NCBI RefSeq assembly: GCF_026339995.1 | Contig: NZ_JAPEPT010000004.1 | Coordinates: 372,001 to 436,000, forward strand | Origin: Streptomyces sp. NBC_01481 | GTDB lineage: Bacteria > Actinomycetota > Actinomycetes > Streptomycetales > Streptomycetaceae | DNA length: 64,000 nucleotides | Direction of reading: 5' to 3' | In this document: positions 60,829-64,000 of the stretch, in pieces | Numbering within the stretch: the stretch's first letter is position 1 | Layout: every line of letters begins with the position of its first letter | Notes under the pieces: model-generated | Seen by the model: only the letters and a program-made list of their open reading frames with translations | Database searches by the model: none | Told to the model about the DNA's origin: nothing | Position numbers and translations under genes: made by a program

Positions 60829-62046
60829 TTACGCCCCCGTCGGCGGTCGGCGCGCAGCGTATGTTCCCGCGCCCGCCGCCAGCAGCATCACGCAGCCCGT
60901 GAAAATCAGCCCGGCCTCGCGCAGTCCGATCCATGTGGCCATGGCGCCGACACCGACCACCGGCAGGGAGATCCCGGCGTAGGCGACGACGAAGAACGCC
61001 GAAATGGTGCCGCCTCGTTGCTGTGCCGGGGCCGCGCCGCTGACCAGGGTGAGTGCCGCGCGAAAGGCCAGTCCCTGGCCGCTGCCGCCGCACAGAGCGC
61101 CCAGGACGAGCAGAACCAGGGATTCGGCGATCAGTGACGCCGCCACCAGCATCAGGCCCACGACGAGGATGCCGCACCCCACGGGGAGCGCGAGTCGCGT
61201 GCCGATCCGTTGTGTCAGGGACTGCCCGACGGTCGAGGCCAGGAACACGGAGAATGCCAGCCCGCCCGCTACGGCCAGGTTGTGCACACCCAGCGTCTGC
61301 GAGGCGAAGCTCGGTGCGACCGCCGTGAACAGCCCGAGGAGCGCGAAGCCGGCGAACGCCGCCACCGCGGCGGGGGCGAAGACACCCTTCACCTCCGGAG
61401 GCACCGTGAGCCCCTGCGGCTTCAGAGGCGGCCATCGCTTCGGCTCCGCCACGGTCTCCGGCAGGAACCAGGTGATGCCACTGGCCACAGCCACCAGCCC
61501 CAGATGGACCCAGAACGGCAGCATCAGCGGCCACGGCGCGTACTCCGCGAGCAGCCCGGAGAGCAGTGGCCCGCAGCCCAGACCACCCATGTTCGCGGCA
61601 GTGGCGGCGAACCCGGCTCGCGCCTTCTTGCCGGGAGGGGCGAGCTCGATGATGGCCGCTGTCGCCGCACCGCTCAGCAGGCCGGCCGCGCCGCCGGACA
61701 GCAGTCGCCCCGCGAAGAGCAGAGGCAGACCGCTCTGCAGGAGGAAACATCCCGCACTCGCGGCCGACAAAGCCATGGCGCACAGGAGCACCGGTCTGCG
61801 GCCGACCTCGTCGGAGTAGTTCCCCGCCACCAGCAGCACGGTGATGACCGCGACCGCGTATACGGCGAAGACCACGGTCACCATCAGCTCGGAGAACCCG
61901 ATCTGTTCCTGGTAGAGCCCGTACAGCGGTGTGGGCAGAGTGGTCCCTGCCATCCCGATGGCGAACACCGCGGCCGCAGCCGGATAGCCCGGCCGCCAAC
62001 CGCCGGCTGCGTTCACTGCTCCCCTGCGAACGATCACGCACGTCAC
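60829..62046 (-). CDS. MFS transporter (405 aa)
   Basis: Twelve predicted helices, with the MFS loop motif as AGNYSDEVGRRPVLL (about 73-87) and a second-half loop at LTQRIGTRLAL. The subfamily with PLYGLYQEQIGFSELMVTVV at the start is typical of actinobacterial drug or sugar efflux proteins of about 400 residues. The first codons (TCVIVRRGAV) are not conserved, so the true start could be a little later. No regulator or enzyme is directly adjacent. The substrate is unknown. Confidence 0.85.
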   Translation of the reverse strand: MTCVIVRRGAVNAAGGWRPGYPAAAAVFAIGMAGTTLPTPLYGLYQEQIGFSELMVTVVFAVYAVAVITVLLVAGNYSDEVGRRPVLLCAMALSAASAGCFLLQSGLPLLFAGRLLSGGAAGLLSGAATAAIIELAPPGKKARAGFAATAANMGGLGCGPLLSGLLAEYAPWPLMLPFWVHLGLVAVASGITWFLPETVAEPKRWPPLKPQGLTVPPEVKGVFAPAAVAAFAGFALLGLFTAVAPSFASQTLGVHNLAVAGGLAFSVFLASTVGQSLTQRIGTRLALPVGCGILVVGLMLVAASLIAESLVLLVLGALCGGSGQGLAFRAALTLVSGAAPAQQRGGTISAFFVVAYAGISLPVVGVGAMATWIGLREAGLIFTGCVMLLAAGAGTYAARRPPTGA

Positions 62047-62593
62047 CTTACGAGCGGTGTCACGCCCGCATCGTTACTCACGGCCCGGCAGGCCGGCCGG
62101 GAGCGTGGCGGTCATCGTCCGCGGGTTGCTCCGCGCCGCCGGTGTGCGGGTAGGGGGGAAGCTGGATAGGAGTCGTCTTCCTCCTCGTCCAGTGGCGGCA
62201 GTTCGACGGTGTAGCGCGGCTGGAGGAACAGTCCCTGATGCTGCGGTGCAGTCGGCGAGCCTGCTGTGTTCTGTATGGGCTGAGCAGGATCGGGGTGGGG
62301 AGAGGCAGCAGTCATGTACAACCATCCGGAGTTGAGGGCGGCGCGGACCAAGGCGGAGCTGCCGACCGGTGATGATCGGGATCTGTCTGCTCCGCGTGCG
62401 CAAGCCCATTAGATCGCATTGGCGGCGGCAGCGGCGGCCAGGCCGCCGCCCTGCGCAACTCCGCCGGGACCGGCACCGTCTCGGACAACCTCACGGGCGC
62501 CCTGACGGAGTTGTTCGGGTCGGTCGCGGTGGCGATCGTCGGCCTTGTCATTCTCGGGATGACCTGCGTGCCCCGCTCCGCCGGACCACGCCG
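62047..62593. other. Stretch with small fragments only
   Basis: A short frame from ATG 62314 (MYNHPELRAARTKAELPTGD...) has a purine-rich leader but only 32 codons. A plus-strand frame near 62480-62580 reads VSDNLTGALTELFGSVAVAI, then VGLVILGMT, a membrane-protein fragment without start. Neither can be assigned. Confidence 0.35.
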
Positions 62594-62806
62594 ACCGGCA
62601 TCCCGGTCCTGACGGAAGCTGCGGCCATGATCGCCTCCTACCTCACCGCCGAGCGCGAACTGGGCCGCATCGCGGCGGATGCCGATGTCGGTACGCTCGC
62701 TCCCACGCTGATCGGAGCCGTGCACATGCTGTTCGCCGATCGGAAAGGCACTCCGCCGGAGGCTGAAGCCGTCCACAAGGTCGTGACCGCGGTCATCGCC
62801 GGGTAA
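62594..62806 (+). pseudogene. TetR regulator, C-terminal remnant
   Basis: The frame reads VLTEAAAMIASYLTAERELG, then TLAPTLIGAVHMLFADRKGT and EAVHKVVTAVIAG with a stop. This matches the end of the ligand-binding domain of TetR proteins (PTLIGAxHLLFAxR...). The helix-turn-helix part is absent. Confidence 0.6.
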
Positions 62807-62949
62807 CCGGGATTGTCCAGGTTGGCGGCGGCAGCTCCAGTCCGCAGGTGCCCCCACGCCGACAGCGGCGGCACCACCCGCGTGCCCCTCGGGTCTCGCC
62901 ACGAGTGACGCGCCGGCCGCCTCGGGGGAGACCGGCGCGTCACTGCCGT

Positions 62950-63360
62950 TCAGGCCTGCTGCTCGCTGATGTTGACCAGCCAGGTGATGCCGAAGCGGTC
63001 CGTACACATGCCGAAGACGTCGCCCCACATCTGCTTCTCCAGCGGGACCGATACCGTGCCGTCGCCGGAGAGCTTGGTCCAGTAGCCGCGCAGTTCGTCG
63101 GCGTTGTCTCCGCTCAGGCTCACGGAGATGTTGTTGCCGAACTTGTACTCCATCCCGGGTGGGGTGTCGGCGGCCATGAGCGTGAAGCCACTGTCGGTCT
63201 CGAGCATGCTGTGCATGATCTTGTCGGCTCCGGCTTCCTTCTGGCCGAAGTCGCCGAACGTGTTCACCGTCAGGGTGCCGCCGAAGATCCCCTTGTAGAA
63301 CTCCATGGCTTGCCGGGCGTCGCCGTCGAAGGCGATGTACGGGTTGAGGCGAGAGGGCAC
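62950..63360 (-). CDS. VOC family protein (PhnB/glyoxalase-like)
   Basis: GTG 63360 follows AAAGGA. The 136-residue protein has the PhnB-like VOC fold: LNPYIAFDGDARQAMEFYKG, IFGGTLTVNTFGDFG, HSMLETDSGFTLMAADTPPG and an end with WGDVFGMCTDRFGITWLVNI. Members bind small molecules or metals; most of this subgroup have no known reaction. It is a single gene. Confidence 0.88.
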   Translation of the reverse strand: MPSRLNPYIAFDGDARQAMEFYKGIFGGTLTVNTFGDFGQKEAGADKIMHSMLETDSGFTLMAADTPPGMEYKFGNNISVSLSGDNADELRGYWTKLSGDGTVSVPLEKQMWGDVFGMCTDRFGITWLVNISEQQA

Positions 63361-63533
63361 GGGGTGTTCCTTTCGTGATGGGGCGTCAGTTCTTGCAGAT
63401 TAGGCCGCGTGCTGCCGGTCATCGGGGCGACTCCCCGGCAAGTGAACGTCGGCCTGCTGCCGCCCCGCCATTCCGCCCGGTCCCCGCCGCCTTCAGTCTC
63501 TGGGACTTGGCTCCGTAGGCCGTCCTGAAATGA

Positions 63534-64000
63534 TCAGAAGCGCCGGGTGGGCACGCCGGTCCGGTAAGCGCCCGGGGTCGCGCCCGTCCACCGGCGGAAC
63601 GCGCGGATGAATGTCGCCGCATCGGCGTAGCCGAGCCGTGCGGCGATCTGGTCGACTCCGAGTCCGCGGGTGGACAGCATCTCGACAGCGCGAGCGTGCC
63701 GCGCTTCGTCCACCAGGCGCCGGTAGGACGTGCCTTCCACAGCCAGACGGCGGTGCAGCGTGCGGGTGGAGACGTACAGCTCGGCTGCGGCAACACCCAT
63801 GTCGGGGATCCCGTCCGGCCACTGCGTGAGCAGTTCCCGTACCCGCGCTGCGAATCCGGTGTCGGCGCGGCGGGCCAGCAGGAGGTCGCACTCGCGTTCG
63901 CATACCTGCATTGTGTGCCGGTCCGCCTGTGGCAGCGACTGATCCAGTGCCGCTGCGAGGGTGACGATCGCGTTGCGCGGCGCCCCGAAGGCGATCGGCG
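63534..64000 (-). CDS. AraC family transcriptional regulator, C-terminal part (runs off the window)
   Basis: The frame is open to the last base; the N terminus lies outside. The end has a typical AraC double helix-turn-helix: AAAELYVSTRTLHRRLAVEG, then QIAARLGYADAATFIRAFRR, WTGATPGAYR. The part before (FGAPRNAIVTLAAALDQSLP) fits the OruR/ArgR-like group with a large N-terminal domain. Target genes cannot be told. Confidence 0.85.
   Translation of the reverse strand, partial: PIAFGAPRNAIVTLAAALDQSLPQADRHTMQVCERECDLLLARRADTGFAARVRELLTQWPDGIPDMGVAAAELYVSTRTLHRRLAVEGTSYRRLVDEARHARAVEMLSTRGLGVDQIAARLGYADAATFIRAFRRWTGATPGAYRTGVPTRRF

Noticed and set aside
1..64000. CRISPR array, phage structural genes, rRNA or an origin of replication
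   Set aside because: I saw no short regular repeat-spacer pattern, capsid/tail/terminase sequence, rRNA-like stretch or DnaA-box cluster. A computed repeat search would be needed to exclude weak cases.

Overview
The window is high-GC DNA with strong third-position G/C preference, frequent GTG starts, ATGA/GTGA coupled overlaps and many actinobacterial families (DUF6153, DUF305, SpoIIE-type phosphatases, STAND NB-ARC/TPR proteins, CYP, a giant Rhs protein). It reads as an accessory, probably chromosome-arm, region of a Streptomyces or close relative. Intact operons alternate with many gene remnants, which suggests repeated insertion and decay. No rRNA, no complete tRNA, no CRISPR array and no intact transposase or integrase gene was found.

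Layout. 1-3.5 kb: metal (probably copper) handling, with the end of a P-type ATPase carrying a C-terminal YHS domain, two DUF6153 proteins, a His-tailed membrane protein and a DUF305 lipoprotein. 4.1-8.5 kb: a von Willebrand A protein, a divergent TetR/methyltransferase pair, a DUF2218 membrane protein and a truncated tyrosinase. 8.9-12.8 kb: another DUF6153 gene, a His-rich secreted or membrane protein, and a translationally coupled cysteine-synthase-like enzyme plus MFS pair. 13.0-37.2 kb: a series of segments separated by copies of one repeat that carries the 3' half of a CAU-anticodon tRNA (13.15, 22.05, 33.66 kb, and a shorter piece at 36.9 kb). The segments hold: (A) a TetR/P450 pair with a clear palindromic operator and a divergent persulfide/sulfur module (ArsR-rhodanese, cysteine desulfurase, TusA-like; metallo-beta-lactamase-rhodanese, MFS); (B) an MmpS-like protein, a 2,884-residue secreted Rhs protein and a lipoprotein that is a candidate immunity factor; (C) a decayed hybrid histidine kinase/phosphatase.

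37.2-46.5 kb: an ankyrin protein, mixed remnants of alkylmercury lyase, arylsulfatase, a DUF7144-like protein, an MFS transporter and a desaturase, a cation/proton antiporter, a SpoIIE phosphatase, an antitoxin-like fragment and an SDR-DUF2867 protein. 46.5-50.6 kb: a coupled operon of a two-domain glycosyltransferase and a HemN-like radical SAM enzyme. 50.9-64 kb: a small membrane protein, a ClC channel, a zinc-ribbon membrane protein, gluconokinase, a two-gene NB-ARC/TPR unit, a PAS-PAS-PP2C phosphatase with a nearby anti-sigma-type ATPase, an MFS transporter, a VOC protein and an AraC regulator that runs off the end.

Three things stand out: the integrase-less array of tRNA-half repeats with conserved flanking arms; the Rhs protein whose C-terminal tip and downstream lipoprotein differ in composition from the Rhs core; and the glycosyltransferase/radical SAM operon, whose substrate I cannot infer.
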